A stretch of 54,662 nt of DNA from Selenomonadaceae bacterium (GTDB lineage Bacteria > Bacillota > Negativicutes > Selenomonadales > Selenomonadaceae). The notes below the pieces were generated by a model. The model made no database searches. It worked only from the letters and a program-made list of their open reading frames with translations, and was not told the DNA's origin. The stretch lies in the NCBI GenBank assembly GCA_017527075.1, contig JAFXQM010000011.1, forward strand, positions 1 to 54,662. The letters run 5' to 3'. Numbering within the stretch: position 1 is the stretch's first letter; every line of letters starts with the position of its first letter. The translations under genes and the position numbers were made by a program. This document shows, piece by piece, positions 1 through 7,714 of this stretch.

Positions 1-1
1 C

Positions 2-118
2 GTCGAGCGTTTTTTTCAGCGAATCAAAAATTACCGCCACGTCTCCACCCGCTACGACAAATTGGCTGGTTGCTTTGAGAATTTTGTTTTACTCGCTGCT
101 TGTGTTATTCACTTTTAA
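2..118 (+). CDS. IS5-family-like transposase, C-terminal end (5' part outside window)
   Basis: The first 39 codons read open from the window edge to a TAA and give a tail starting VERFFQRIKNYRHVSTRYDK and ending in AACVIHF. This is the typical end of an IS5-group DDE transposase: the E of the catalytic triad lies in a VERFF-like context, followed by R-R-ST-RYDK and a hydrophobic helix. Only the end is present, so family assignment rests on this short motif. The terminal inverted repeat could not be identified. A heptamer repeat array begins 16 bases after the stop, and the biotin genes follow. An insertion sequence here would form the left border of the bioY promoter region. Confidence 0.6.
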   Translation, partial: VERFFQRIKNYRHVSTRYDKLAGCFENFVLLAACVIHF

Positions 119-134
119 TTTACCAACAGCCCCT

Positions 135-170
135 AGGAATTAGGATTTAGGAATTGGGAGTTGGGAACGA
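135..170 (+). repeat. Degenerate heptanucleotide repeat array (AGGAATT type)
   Basis: Five consecutive seven-base units of the form AGGAATT/AGGATTT/GGGAGTT lie between the transposase end and the bioY promoter. The same 7-bp periodic family recurs in flhB, in lysE, upstream of the UDP-xylose synthase gene, between folA and ung, and after the sucrose hydrolase gene. Confidence 0.7.
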
Positions 171-197
171 GAGTTCCCGATTTTTTTTGCGCGTAAG

Positions 198-225
198 GTA
201 AACGGTCAGAAAAATTGACGTTTAC
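198..225 (+). promoter_or_regulatory. BirA-like biotin operator
   Basis: GTAAAC at 198-203 and GTTTAC at 220-225 form an inverted repeat separated by 16 bases. This matches the known BirA operator layout (TGTAAAC, about 15-16 bases, GTTTACA). The right half overlaps the -35 box of the bioY promoter, so a bound biotin-protein ligase repressor would block transcription when biotin is plentiful. The match to BirA is by recognition and was not tested. Confidence 0.65.
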
Positions 226-243
226 TGTCGGTCGATATATAAT
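215..243 (+). promoter_or_regulatory. Sigma-A-type promoter for bioY-bioB
   Basis: TTGACG at 215-220 and TATAAT at 238-243 are separated by 17 bases. The start of bioY lies about 25 bases further on, so the untranslated leader is very short. Confidence 0.75.
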
Positions 244-272
244 CGGCGCGTTGACGAGAGGAGGAATTTTTT

Positions 273-797
273 TTGCAAGCACGAGAGCTGACGAAGCCGG
301 CAATGTGCGTCGCGCTGTGCTGTGTGACGGCTCACATTTCGTTCCCTCTGCCGTTCACGCCCGGTTACGTGACCGCGCTGACGTTCGCGATGAGTTTGAC
401 CGCTTACCTTTTGTCGCCGCGCCAAACGTTCACGGTGATTTTGATTTACATTTTGATGGGAGCAGTCGGCTTGCCGGTCTTCGCCAACGGCGAGGGCTTG
501 AGTCGATTGCTCGGACCTGTCGGCGGATTTTATTTCGCGTGGCTGCCGGCTTACGCGCTGCTGAGTTTGGCGAAGGGCGCGCCGCCGAGTTTGAAGCGTT
601 ACGCGCTGATGAATCTTTTAATCGCCGTGCCGATAACTTACGCGGGCGGATTAATCTCGATGATTTTGGTCTTGCACGTGGAGCTGTGGCAGGCGTTGAC
701 GATGGCGGTCTTCCCGTTCGTCTTCGGCGACGTGCTCAAGGCGGTGGCGGCGGCTGTGCTCGGCGTGAAGTTGCAAAAAATTTTGGAGCGGGCGTAA
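273..797 (+). CDS. bioY: BioY biotin transporter (S component of ECF-type importer)
   Basis: This 174-residue, strongly hydrophobic protein matches the BioY family in length and motifs: an early PFTPGY loop, LMGAVGLPVFANG, and the GPVGGFYFAW segment, with about six membrane helices. BioY captures biotin in the membrane, alone or with the ECF ATPases. Translation starts at a TTG preceded by GAGGAGG at 259-265. A promoter with a BirA-like operator lies directly upstream and bioB follows, so control by biotin is likely. No ECF ATPase or transmembrane partner is encoded nearby. Confidence 0.9.
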   Translation: MQARELTKPAMCVALCCVTAHISFPLPFTPGYVTALTFAMSLTAYLLSPRQTFTVILIYILMGAVGLPVFANGEGLSRLLGPVGGFYFAWLPAYALLSLAKGAPPSLKRYALMNLLIAVPITYAGGLISMILVLHVELWQALTMAVFPFVFGDVLKAVAAAVLGVKLQKILERA

Positions 798-823
798 AGT
801 TCTTCATGAAGCGTAAAAAATCT

Positions 824-1018
824 TGAGCGGCGGATTTTCTTCGCGAGGGCGAAAAATTTCTGAGCGACTGAATTTTCTTCGTGAGGGCTGAAAAATTTTT
901 GAGCGGCGGAATTTTCTTCGCGAGGGCTGAAAAATTTTTTGAGCGGAGTGATTTTCTTCGCGAGAGTTGAAAAAATTTTTTGAGCGGCGAAATTTTCTTC
1001 GTGAGGCGGAAAAATTTT
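824..1018 (+). repeat. Tandem repeat of 37-41 bp, five copies, with A-tracts
   Basis: Five units start at about 824, 861, 900, 940 and 981. Each follows the plan TGAGCGGCGGA-ATTTTCTTCG-YGAGGGC-TGAAAAATTTTT. Unit length varies (37, 39, 40, 41 bases) because the A/T run varies. The array fills the bioY-bioB gap, and the last unit runs into the bioB ribosome-binding region, so copy number could affect bioB expression. Confidence 0.8.
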
Positions 1019-1024
1019 GGAAAG

Positions 1025-1987
1025 GTGAAAACTTTGATTGCGGAAAAAATTATCGGCGGCGAGCGGCTTAAGCCCGACGACGATTTAAAATTTTTATTGG
1101 CGGCACCGCTGGAGGATTTGCAGGCGGGCGCGCGATTGATTCAGAAAAAATTTTTCGGGAACCATATCGACTTGTGCACGATTATCAACGGCAAGAGCGG
1201 TCGCTGCTCCGAGGATTGCAAATACTGCGCCCAAGCCGCGCGGCACAAGACGGGCGTCGACGAATACGACTTCCTGCCGACGGAAAAAATTTTGGCGGTC
1301 GCGTTGGCTGACGAGGCAGCGGGCGTCAACAGATTTTCCATTGTCACGAGCGGGCGGGCTCTCGACGAAAAAAATTTTGCGCGGGCGATTGAAACTTACA
1401 AAGTTCTGCGCGGCAAACTCAAGATTGAACTTTGCGCGTCGCACGGAATTTTATCCGCCGAACAACTTCAAAGACTTCGGGCTGCGGGCGTCAAGCGTTA
1501 TCATCACAACTTGGAGACTTCGCGAAGATTTTTCCCGCACATCTGCACGACGCACACCTTCGACGACCGAATCCGCACGATTAAACTGGCGCAGGCTGCC
1601 GGCTTGGAAGTTTGCTCCGGCGGGATAATCGGTCTGGGCGAGACGTGGCAGGACAGAATCGATTTGGCATTTGAACTCGCCGCGCTGGAAATAAAATCCA
1701 TTCCGATTAACGTTTTGAATCCGATTAAGGGCACGCCGCTGGAAAATCTCAAGACGCTCGCGCCCGAAGAAATTTTGCGGACGATTTCAATTTTCCGATA
1801 CATCAATCCGACCGCGAACATTCGCATGGCCGCCGGCAGAAAATTTTTGCCCGACGCTGGAGCCTCCGCCTTCACGCACGGAGTCTCCGCCGCCATTACA
1901 GGAAATATGCTCACCACGTCGAATACGAACATCGAAAGCGATTTAAAACTTTTGGCTCGGCTCGGCTTGACCAACAGGGAGGAATGA
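1025..1987 (+). CDS. bioB: Biotin synthase BioB
   Basis: The radical-SAM enzyme inserts sulfur into dethiobiotin to form biotin. The CxxxCxxC cluster motif is present as CSEDCKYC, followed by AQAARH. Later family motifs are NLETS, CSGGIIGLGE, PINVLNPIKGTP and the AAGRK segment near the end. The GTG at 1025 gives a 320-residue protein of normal length; a TTG at 980 would add 15 residues encoded by the tandem repeat and is less likely. No bioA, bioD or bioF is present here, so with BioY the cell may import biotin or dethiobiotin. The next gene starts three bases after the stop. Confidence 0.93.
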   Translation: MKTLIAEKIIGGERLKPDDDLKFLLAAPLEDLQAGARLIQKKFFGNHIDLCTIINGKSGRCSEDCKYCAQAARHKTGVDEYDFLPTEKILAVALADEAAGVNRFSIVTSGRALDEKNFARAIETYKVLRGKLKIELCASHGILSAEQLQRLRAAGVKRYHHNLETSRRFFPHICTTHTFDDRIRTIKLAQAAGLEVCSGGIIGLGETWQDRIDLAFELAALEIKSIPINVLNPIKGTPLENLKTLAPEEILRTISIFRYINPTANIRMAAGRKFLPDAGASAFTHGVSAAITGNMLTTSNTNIESDLKLLARLGLTNREE

Positions 1988-1990
1988 TTC

Positions 1991-2371
1991 ATGAGCAGGC
2001 TTCTGATTTCGGACGACAAAAAATCTATCATCATGTTGATTACGGGCGGCGGCGCGGATATTTCTTGCGGCGGCAAGCCGATGAACTTTCTCACGGCGAA
2101 CACCGCCGACGCCGCGCAGGAAAAACACGTCCCGCAAGTGACCGTCGACGGCAAAAAAATTTTCGTCAAGGTCGGGAGCGTGGAGCACCCCATGACCGAC
2201 GCGCACCTGATTCAGTGGATTTATCTTCAGACGAAAAAGGGCGGGCAATACGTTCACCTGACCGCCGCCGACAAACCCGAAGCAGAATTCATCGTGGCGG
2301 ACGGCGACGAGCCCATTGCCGCTTACGAGTTCTGCAACCTGCACGGCTTGTGGAAGGCGGACATCGCCTGA
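1991..2371 (+). CDS. Superoxide reductase (desulfoferrodoxin/neelaredoxin type)
   Basis: This 126-residue protein reduces superoxide to peroxide at a mononuclear iron. All expected active-site ligands are visible: His46 (in EKHVP), His66 and His72 (in EHPMTDAH), Cys115 and His118 (in CNLHG). The N-terminus follows the desulforedoxin fold plan but keeps only one of the four rubredoxin-like cysteines (Cys26). The second iron centre should therefore be absent, as in class III enzymes such as that of Treponema pallidum. GGAGG precedes the ATG, and the gene starts three bases after bioB. It points to an anaerobe exposed to oxygen. Confidence 0.9.
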   Translation: MSRLLISDDKKSIIMLITGGGADISCGGKPMNFLTANTADAAQEKHVPQVTVDGKKIFVKVGSVEHPMTDAHLIQWIYLQTKKGGQYVHLTAADKPEAEFIVADGDEPIAAYEFCNLHGLWKADIA

Positions 2372-2386
2372 CGGAAGGTGATTATC

Positions 2387-2641
2387 ATGGCGGACAACGG
2401 TAACTCAAATCTCGACGAGCGCGTCACGAGCTTGGAAAAACAAATGGCTGTCGTGGCGGCGAATGTTTATGCTTTGATTCAAGAGTTAAATGAATTTATA
2501 AACGAGCTGCACGAGAGCAGAGCACGCCGAGACGAGGACATGAGAGAAATCCGCGAAGTACTCAACAACAATGTGCGCAACATGTTTATCACGGTGGTTA
2601 TCGCCGTCGGAGCCATGGTTGTTGCCGTCCTCATGAAGTAA
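2387..2641 (+). CDS. Small coiled-coil protein with C-terminal membrane helix
   Basis: An 84-residue protein starts at ATG 2387 with GGAAGG eight bases upstream. Residues 10-60 are charged and heptad-like (LEKQM, LIQELNEFINEL, REIREVL). The last 24 residues form one hydrophobic helix that ends in a lysine. The same plan (N-terminal coiled coil, a V/F-RN-like junction, single C-terminal helix) occurs in three other genes in this window, at 30360, 46968 and 47416. Function is unknown; the layout resembles phage XhlA-type or Borrelia Bdr proteins only in general architecture. Confidence 0.7.
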   Translation: MADNGNSNLDERVTSLEKQMAVVAANVYALIQELNEFINELHESRARRDEDMREIREVLNNNVRNMFITVVIAVGAMVVAVLMK

Positions 2642-2654
2642 AAATTTTTCACAA

Positions 2655-2692
2655 CAAAAAATCCCCCTGCAACGAAAGCAGAGGGATTTTAT
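2655..2692. terminator. Rho-independent terminator between convergent operons
   Basis: ATCCCCCTGC and GCAGAGGGAT form a stem around a short loop, with A-rich and T-rich flanks on the two sides. It could serve both the biotin operon (plus) and the flagellar operon (minus). Confidence 0.7.
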
Positions 2693-2779
2693 ATTGCGCG
2701 GCGCGGAGCCGAAAATTTTCGGACGCTTGAAAGCATACCCGCTGTTCCGCCGCTTTTAAAGCGGCAAATTTTTTCTGTC

Positions 2780-4870
2780 TTAAATTTTTACGACGCCGAC
2801 GATTTGAATTTCAATCGACTGGTCAATCTCGGCGTGCGAGACAATGACGAGCCCTTGAATCGAACGTTCGACGAGTTTGCGGAAGTAAAGGCGGACGGCG
2901 GGACTTGTGAGCACGACGGCGGAGTAACCCTGGTTGGCGAGCTTTTCAATCTCCCTGTTCAGCGAGGCAATCATGCGGCGCATCGAGTCGGGGTCAAGGC
3001 TGACGTAAGAGCCGTGATCCGTGCGCTGAATGCCGCCGACGATTCGATTTTCCAGCGCGGGGTCGAGCGTGATACACGGAAGAGTTGTCCCGCCCTGAAC
3101 GACTTGCTGAGTGATTTGCCTTGCCATGGCGTGGCGCACATATTCCGTCAAAATTTCGGGGTCCTTCGTGGCGCGCGCGTAATCGGCGAGCACTTCCATA
3201 ATCGTGGCCATGTCGCGAATCGAAACTCGTTCGTTGAGCAAGTTCGCCAAGACTTTTTGAATTTCGCCGATGCCCAAGAGTTCGGGGACAACTTCGTCGA
3301 CGAGACCCTGATTGGATTTGGCGAGGTTGTCGACGAGGTTTTGAGTTTCCTGACGCCCAAGAATTTCGGAGGCGTGTTGCTTGATAATTTCGGTCAAATG
3401 CGTGGCGAGCACCGAGACCGCGTCGACGACGGTGTAACCGCTGAGCTCCGCCTGTTCGCGCTGGCTTTCGGGAATCCACAGCGCGGGCAATCCGAAGGCG
3501 GGCTCCACCGTTTCAATGCCCGGAATTTCTTCAAAGACGGTGCCGGAGTTCATGGCGAGGAAGTGGTCAAGCATGAGTTCGCCGCGCGCAATTTCCATGC
3601 CCTTGAGCTTGATTATGTACGCGTTCGGCTTAATCTGAATGTTATCGCGGATACGAATCGTCGGGACGACCAAGCCGAGTTCGAGCGCGCATTGTCGTCG
3701 AATCATGACGATACGGTCGAGCAAGTCGCCGCCCTGCCCTGTGTCGACGAGCGGAATCAGCGAGTAACCAATTTCCAATTCCATCGGGTCAACCTGCAGC
3801 AGCGAGATGATATTTTCGGGGCGAGTCGCTTCGGTCTTTTCCTTTGCCTGCTGTTGCTCCTCTTTAATCTCTTCGGGCACGACGGCTTTCTTGTGCAGGC
3901 TGTAACCGATGAACGCGCAGATGAGTGCCAGCGACGCGAACGGCACGCCGGGCAAGCCGGGCACGATTGACAGCATGAGCAGGACGCCCGTGTTGATGAA
4001 GAAAATTCTTTCGTTGTTGAAAAGTTGTTTGACGAGGTCGGCACCGAGGTTTCCTTCCGAGGCGGCGCGCGTGACGATGATACCTGTCGCCGTGGAAATG
4101 AGCAGCGCGGGGATTTGGCTGACGAGACCTTCGCCGACGGTCAGCAGCGTGTAAGTTTGAAGAGCGGTCGCGGCGTCCATGTCCTTTTGCGCCATGCCGA
4201 TGACGAAACCGCCGCCGATATTTATCAGCATGATGATAATCGCGGCGATTGCATCGCCCTTGACGAACTTGGAGGCACCGTCCATTGCTCCGAAAAAGTC
4301 AGCCTCGCGCTGAATTTTCGTGCGGCGAGCCTTTGCCTCTTCGTCGGTTATCGCGCCCTGGTTCAAGTCCGCGTCGATTGCCATCTGCTTGCCGGGCATT
4401 GCGTCCAATGTGAAACGCGCCGAGACTTCAGCGACACGCTCCGAGCCTTTGGTTATGACGATGAAGTTTATGATGACCAAGATGATAAACATGATGAAGC
4501 CGACGACGGGATTGCCGCCGACGACGAAATTTCCGAACGCGGTGATGACTTCGCCCGCGTAACCGTTAATCAAAATCAGGCGCGTCGAGGAAATGTTCAA
4601 AGCCAATCGGAAAAGCGTCGTCACGAGCAGCAGCGACGGGAAGACGGATAAGTCCAACGCCTCCTCATTGTAAATCGCGCTCATGATGACGACCAAGGCG
4701 ATTGTGATGTTCAAACAGATGAGCAAGTCCAACAGCGGCGTCGGCAGCGGGATAATCATCATGATGACAATCATGACGAGCGTCACCGCGATTATAACGT
4801 CGCTGTATTTTTGAATGAACGAGCCGAGTGTTCGCGGTTCGCTCTCTAAAATATCTGCGGGTGCGGGCAT
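2780..4870 (-). CDS. flhA: Flagellar export apparatus protein FlhA
   Basis: This 696-residue protein is of normal FlhA length. The N-terminal half carries about eight membrane helices and the conserved cytoplasmic FHIPEP-type region (FTLDAMPGKQMAIDADLNQG, then RREADFFGAMDGASKFVKGD). The C-terminal half is the soluble export-gate domain that binds chaperone-substrate complexes. The start is an ATG preceded by AGGAG. It is the last gene of the operon that runs leftward from flbD. An unknown gene separates it from flhB, whereas the two are normally adjacent. Confidence 0.97.
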   Translation of the reverse strand: MPAPADILESEPRTLGSFIQKYSDVIIAVTLVMIVIMMIIPLPTPLLDLLICLNITIALVVIMSAIYNEEALDLSVFPSLLLVTTLFRLALNISSTRLILINGYAGEVITAFGNFVVGGNPVVGFIMFIILVIINFIVITKGSERVAEVSARFTLDAMPGKQMAIDADLNQGAITDEEAKARRTKIQREADFFGAMDGASKFVKGDAIAAIIIMLINIGGGFVIGMAQKDMDAATALQTYTLLTVGEGLVSQIPALLISTATGIIVTRAASEGNLGADLVKQLFNNERIFFINTGVLLMLSIVPGLPGVPFASLALICAFIGYSLHKKAVVPEEIKEEQQQAKEKTEATRPENIISLLQVDPMELEIGYSLIPLVDTGQGGDLLDRIVMIRRQCALELGLVVPTIRIRDNIQIKPNAYIIKLKGMEIARGELMLDHFLAMNSGTVFEEIPGIETVEPAFGLPALWIPESQREQAELSGYTVVDAVSVLATHLTEIIKQHASEILGRQETQNLVDNLAKSNQGLVDEVVPELLGIGEIQKVLANLLNERVSIRDMATIMEVLADYARATKDPEILTEYVRHAMARQITQQVVQGGTTLPCITLDPALENRIVGGIQRTDHGSYVSLDPDSMRRMIASLNREIEKLANQGYSAVVLTSPAVRLYFRKLVERSIQGLVIVSHAEIDQSIEIQIVGVVKI

Positions 4871-4964
4871 TTATTTTTCTCCTGTGATTTTATTTTTGAC
4901 GCTTGCCTAATATAACACAATTTCCCCTTTGACTTCAACGATTTTCCTTCGGGAAAAATTTTTC

Positions 4965-5354
4965 TCACAAAGTGTATCGTTCGAGCTCCTCCACGTCGAC
5001 ACTCGCCGCGTTGATTTTGAGCAGAAAATAAATATCGTCGTCCTCCGAATTAAAAGGTTCTTCGACCGCGAACAAAATAAATTTTCCTTCCGCGTCGATT
5101 TCGCTGTAACGAATTTCGCTGTCGATGCCGGAAAAAATTTTTTTTGCAATGCAGTCGTCGTACTCAAAAACCGAAACGTCTTTGAACGTCGCGCGAATCA
5201 AACCGTTTGACGGCTCGGATTTGTCGTACCATTCTTGCATCCAAAAACAAAATTCAATCGTCAGCGCGAGAATTTTTTTATCGGCGTCAAACTCAACCTT
5301 TACCAGGCTGCTGTCATGCAGATAATATCCCTCGACGAATTGCTCAATGGTCAT
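4965..5354 (-). CDS. Unknown protein between flhB and flhA
   Basis: A 129-residue acidic, soluble protein with a good GGAGG site before its ATG. It has no signal peptide or membrane helix. The pattern of alternating beta-like segments (YYLHDSSLVKVEFD, ILALTIEFCFW, IRATFKDVSVFEYDD) recalls small beta-rich families such as immunity-type proteins. That is a resemblance only and I do not recognise a family. It lies in the flagellar operon with short gaps on both sides, so it is probably co-transcribed with flhB and flhA. Confidence 0.6.
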   Translation of the reverse strand: MTIEQFVEGYYLHDSSLVKVEFDADKKILALTIEFCFWMQEWYDKSEPSNGLIRATFKDVSVFEYDDCIAKKIFSGIDSEIRYSEIDAEGKFILFAVEEPFNSEDDDIYFLLKINAASVDVEELERYTL

Positions 5355-5375
5355 AAGTTAAAGCCTCCAAAAATT

Positions 5376-6587
5376 TTACGCGGCTTTGCGGTGTTTGATT
5401 TTGTAAACGTAAGCGAGAATCTCGGCGACCGCCTGATAAAGTTCAGCGGGAACTGTGCCGCCGATATCGACAGCCTCATAAAGCGCGCGCGCCACGGGTT
5501 TGTTCTCGACGATAATTACGCGGTGTTCGCGAGCAATCTGTTTGATTCTCTCGGCGACGAGGTCTTGACCTTTTGCCACGACCGTCGGCGCAATCATTCC
5601 CTTTTTGTAACTGAGCGCGACCGCCAAGTGCGTCGGGTTCGTGACGATGACATCAGCCTTGGGCACTTCCTGCATCATGCGCTGCATTGCCATCTGCCGC
5701 TGCTTCTGCTTAATCTTGCCCTTGATTTGCGGGTCACCTTCCATTTGCTTGAATTCGTCTTTGACTTCCTGCTTGGACATTTTCAAATCCTGCGTCGTCT
5801 GCCAGCGTTGATAAGCGTAATCCGCCGCCGCCATAATCATTATCACGCCGATAACTTGAAACGCCATGGTAAAGATAACATCTGCGGCCGTCGCCAGCGA
5901 GTGCGGCAGGTCGAAGAAAATAAATTGCGGCAGGAGCGGGATTTGGTCTTTGAGGTAGAGGTAAAGGAAGTAACCGATGACGACAATTTTGAACAGCGAC
6001 TTGAACAGCTCGACGATTGACCGCTTGGAAAAAATTCGTCCGAAGCCGTTAATCGGATTGAGGTTGCTGAGTTTCGGCTCAAGTTTTTCCGTCGAAATCA
6101 TCAAGCCGACTTGGAAACAGTTTATGCCGAGTCCGACGATTAAAATCGCGAACATGACCGGCATAACGGTTTTCGCCAAGAGAATCATAATGCCGATGAA
6201 CAGTTCGGAAATTGCCTCGGTCGACGTGCTGTTCGCCAAGTGCGAGTAAAGATAAATCGTGTATTGCGCGATGTTGCCGTAAATGAATTCCCAAAGGATT
6301 CGCAGAATCAAAAAGCCGATGAGCAGGACGAACGCCGTGTTGAGCTCTTGGCTTCGGGCGACTTGACCTTTCTTGCGAGCGTCTTCGCGTTTCTTTGAAG
6401 TCGGCTCTTCAGTCTTCTCTCCGTCGAAACGCTGCAGGTCGAAGACAAATGAGGAACCGGAGACGAGAGACCGGGGACTAGTAGAGGCGAATAAAAAATT
6501 TTTCGGCTCAACGAATCGGTTCAAGTCGAGAACGAATGAAGAAGCGGGAACGAGAAATTTTGGACGAGTTAATTCCTCATTCCTCAT
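5376..6587 (-). CDS. flhB: Flagellar export switch protein FlhB with repeat-derived N-terminal extension
   Basis: FlhB switches export specificity from hook to filament. The family core begins at GEKTEEPTSKKREDARKKGQ, four membrane helices follow, and the autocleavage motif NPTH (in VTNPTHLAVAL) is present. The core is preceded by an extension of more than 50 residues. It is encoded by heptamer repeats and contains two related segments, SSFVLDLNRF and SSFVFDLQRF. The ATG at 6587 has a GAGG supplied by the heptamer array itself; an ATG at 6656 would overlap fliR by 50 bases. A TTG inside LDLNRF is a further alternative. The core is certain, the start is not. Confidence 0.9.
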   Translation of the reverse strand: MRNEELTRPKFLVPASSFVLDLNRFVEPKNFLFASTSPRSLVSGSSFVFDLQRFDGEKTEEPTSKKREDARKKGQVARSQELNTAFVLLIGFLILRILWEFIYGNIAQYTIYLYSHLANSTSTEAISELFIGIMILLAKTVMPVMFAILIVGLGINCFQVGLMISTEKLEPKLSNLNPINGFGRIFSKRSIVELFKSLFKIVVIGYFLYLYLKDQIPLLPQFIFFDLPHSLATAADVIFTMAFQVIGVIMIMAAADYAYQRWQTTQDLKMSKQEVKDEFKQMEGDPQIKGKIKQKQRQMAMQRMMQEVPKADVIVTNPTHLAVALSYKKGMIAPTVVAKGQDLVAERIKQIAREHRVIIVENKPVARALYEAVDIGGTVPAELYQAVAEILAYVYKIKHRKAA

Positions 6588-6604
6588 TCCTAATTCCTCA
6601 TTAT
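6451..6604 (-). repeat. Heptamer repeat arrays and a diverged 40-bp duplication at the start of flhB
   Basis: At 6571-6604 the plus strand shows AATTCCT/CATTCCT units in a row. At 6451-6482 and around 6528-6560 more degenerate seven-base units follow. The two outer blocks are diverged copies of each other, and each encodes an SSFV-DL-RF peptide. Confidence 0.75.
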
Positions 6605-6606
6605 TT

Positions 6607-7401
6607 TCAGGGGGCCAGGGCTTTGAGGGCAATGGAAATGTTCGCGTACATTTCATTGAAAATCACGTCCAAAAAGAGAATGTAAAACGGCAATACCATG
6701 GAAAGCATACTCGTGCCGATTGTCAGCTGAAGCGGAATGCCGACGACGAAAATATTCATTTGCGGCATGGTGCGCGCGAGGATACCCATTCCGACGTTCG
6801 TCAGCAGAATTGCGAACGTGACGGGCATGGCGATTTTCATTCCGTTCATAAAGACGCCCGCCGTCAAATCAGTGATGAGCTGCGGCAGCGAAGTGTTCCA
6901 GACCATCGAATCGAGCGGAATGATTCGGAAACTCTCAGCCAGCGCGGAAATAATCACGTGGTGCCCGTTGGTTATTACGAAGTAAATTATCGTCAGATTG
7001 TAAAGAAAAGTTCCGATAAGACCGGTTTGCTGTTGCGTCGTCGGATCCATCATCTGCACGACCGCGAAGCCGACCTGCATGTCCATGATTTTGCCCGCCA
7101 TGTTCACCGCGGCGAGCGTGATGTATCCGACGAGCCCGATAAGCCAGCCGATAAATAATTCCTTGACGACGGTGAATGTGAACTGCAAGAGCGTTGCCGG
7201 CACCTCCACGACGTACATTTTCACGACGACGGGGAAGAGTATCGTCGCCAGCGCAATCGCCGCGCCCGCTCTCAGTTTCGCGGAAATGTTCAAGCTGCCC
7301 AGGAACGGGGAAATAAAAAAAATGCCGCTCGTTCTCGTCAGCACAAGCAAAAAGCACGCCACCTGCCCTTGAAGAATGTCGAACAAATCAATTTCAGTCA
7401 A
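6607..7401 (-). CDS. fliR: Flagellar export protein FliR
   Basis: This 264-residue membrane protein forms part of the FliP-FliQ-FliR export gate. Typical features are RTSGIFFISPFLG near the N-terminus, the GWLIGLVGYITLAAVNMAGKI-like segment, and several long hydrophobic helices. It lies between fliQ and flhB in the usual order. Its stop codon is followed at once by the heptamer array that now forms the beginning of flhB, so the fliR-flhB junction appears to have been remodelled. Confidence 0.95.
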   Translation of the reverse strand: MTEIDLFDILQGQVACFLLVLTRTSGIFFISPFLGSLNISAKLRAGAAIALATILFPVVVKMYVVEVPATLLQFTFTVVKELFIGWLIGLVGYITLAAVNMAGKIMDMQVGFAVVQMMDPTTQQQTGLIGTFLYNLTIIYFVITNGHHVIISALAESFRIIPLDSMVWNTSLPQLITDLTAGVFMNGMKIAMPVTFAILLTNVGMGILARTMPQMNIFVVGIPLQLTIGTSMLSMVLPFYILFLDVIFNEMYANISIALKALAP

Positions 7402-7425
7402 AACTTCGACCTCCCGACAAGGGAC

Positions 7426-7695
7426 TCAGCCGATACGAGACGGCAAGCCGATAAATATTCCCGAAAAAAATTCAACCATGATTCGGAGCATCCACGGACC
7501 GAAAACTAAAATCGCCACAAAGACAGCAATGATTTTCGGGATAAAAGCGAGCGTTTGCTCCTGAATCGAAGTCGTTGCCTGGAAGACGCTGACCATCAAG
7601 CCGACAGCCAGCCCCAAGCCGAGCATGGGCGCGGACACGATTAAGACGACAAACAGTGCCTCTTGCCCCAGCTGAATAACCAAATCTCCCGACAT
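7426..7695 (-). CDS. fliQ: Flagellar export protein FliQ
   Basis: An 89-residue protein with two membrane helices and the family motifs GLAVGLMVSVFQATTSIQEQ and TLAFIPKI. FliQ packs around FliP and FliR in the export gate. AGAGG lies before the ATG. Normally fliQ follows fliP directly; here a methyltransferase gene of about 0.7 kb separates them. Confidence 0.96.
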   Translation of the reverse strand: MSGDLVIQLGQEALFVVLIVSAPMLGLGLAVGLMVSVFQATTSIQEQTLAFIPKIIAVFVAILVFGPWMLRIMVEFFSGIFIGLPSRIG

Positions 7696-7714
7696 GACGT
7701 ACCTCTGAAAATCT

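Noticed and set aside
2804..3970. Plus-strand frame of 388 codons opposite flhA
   Set aside because: Shadow of flhA with no domain and no ribosome site.
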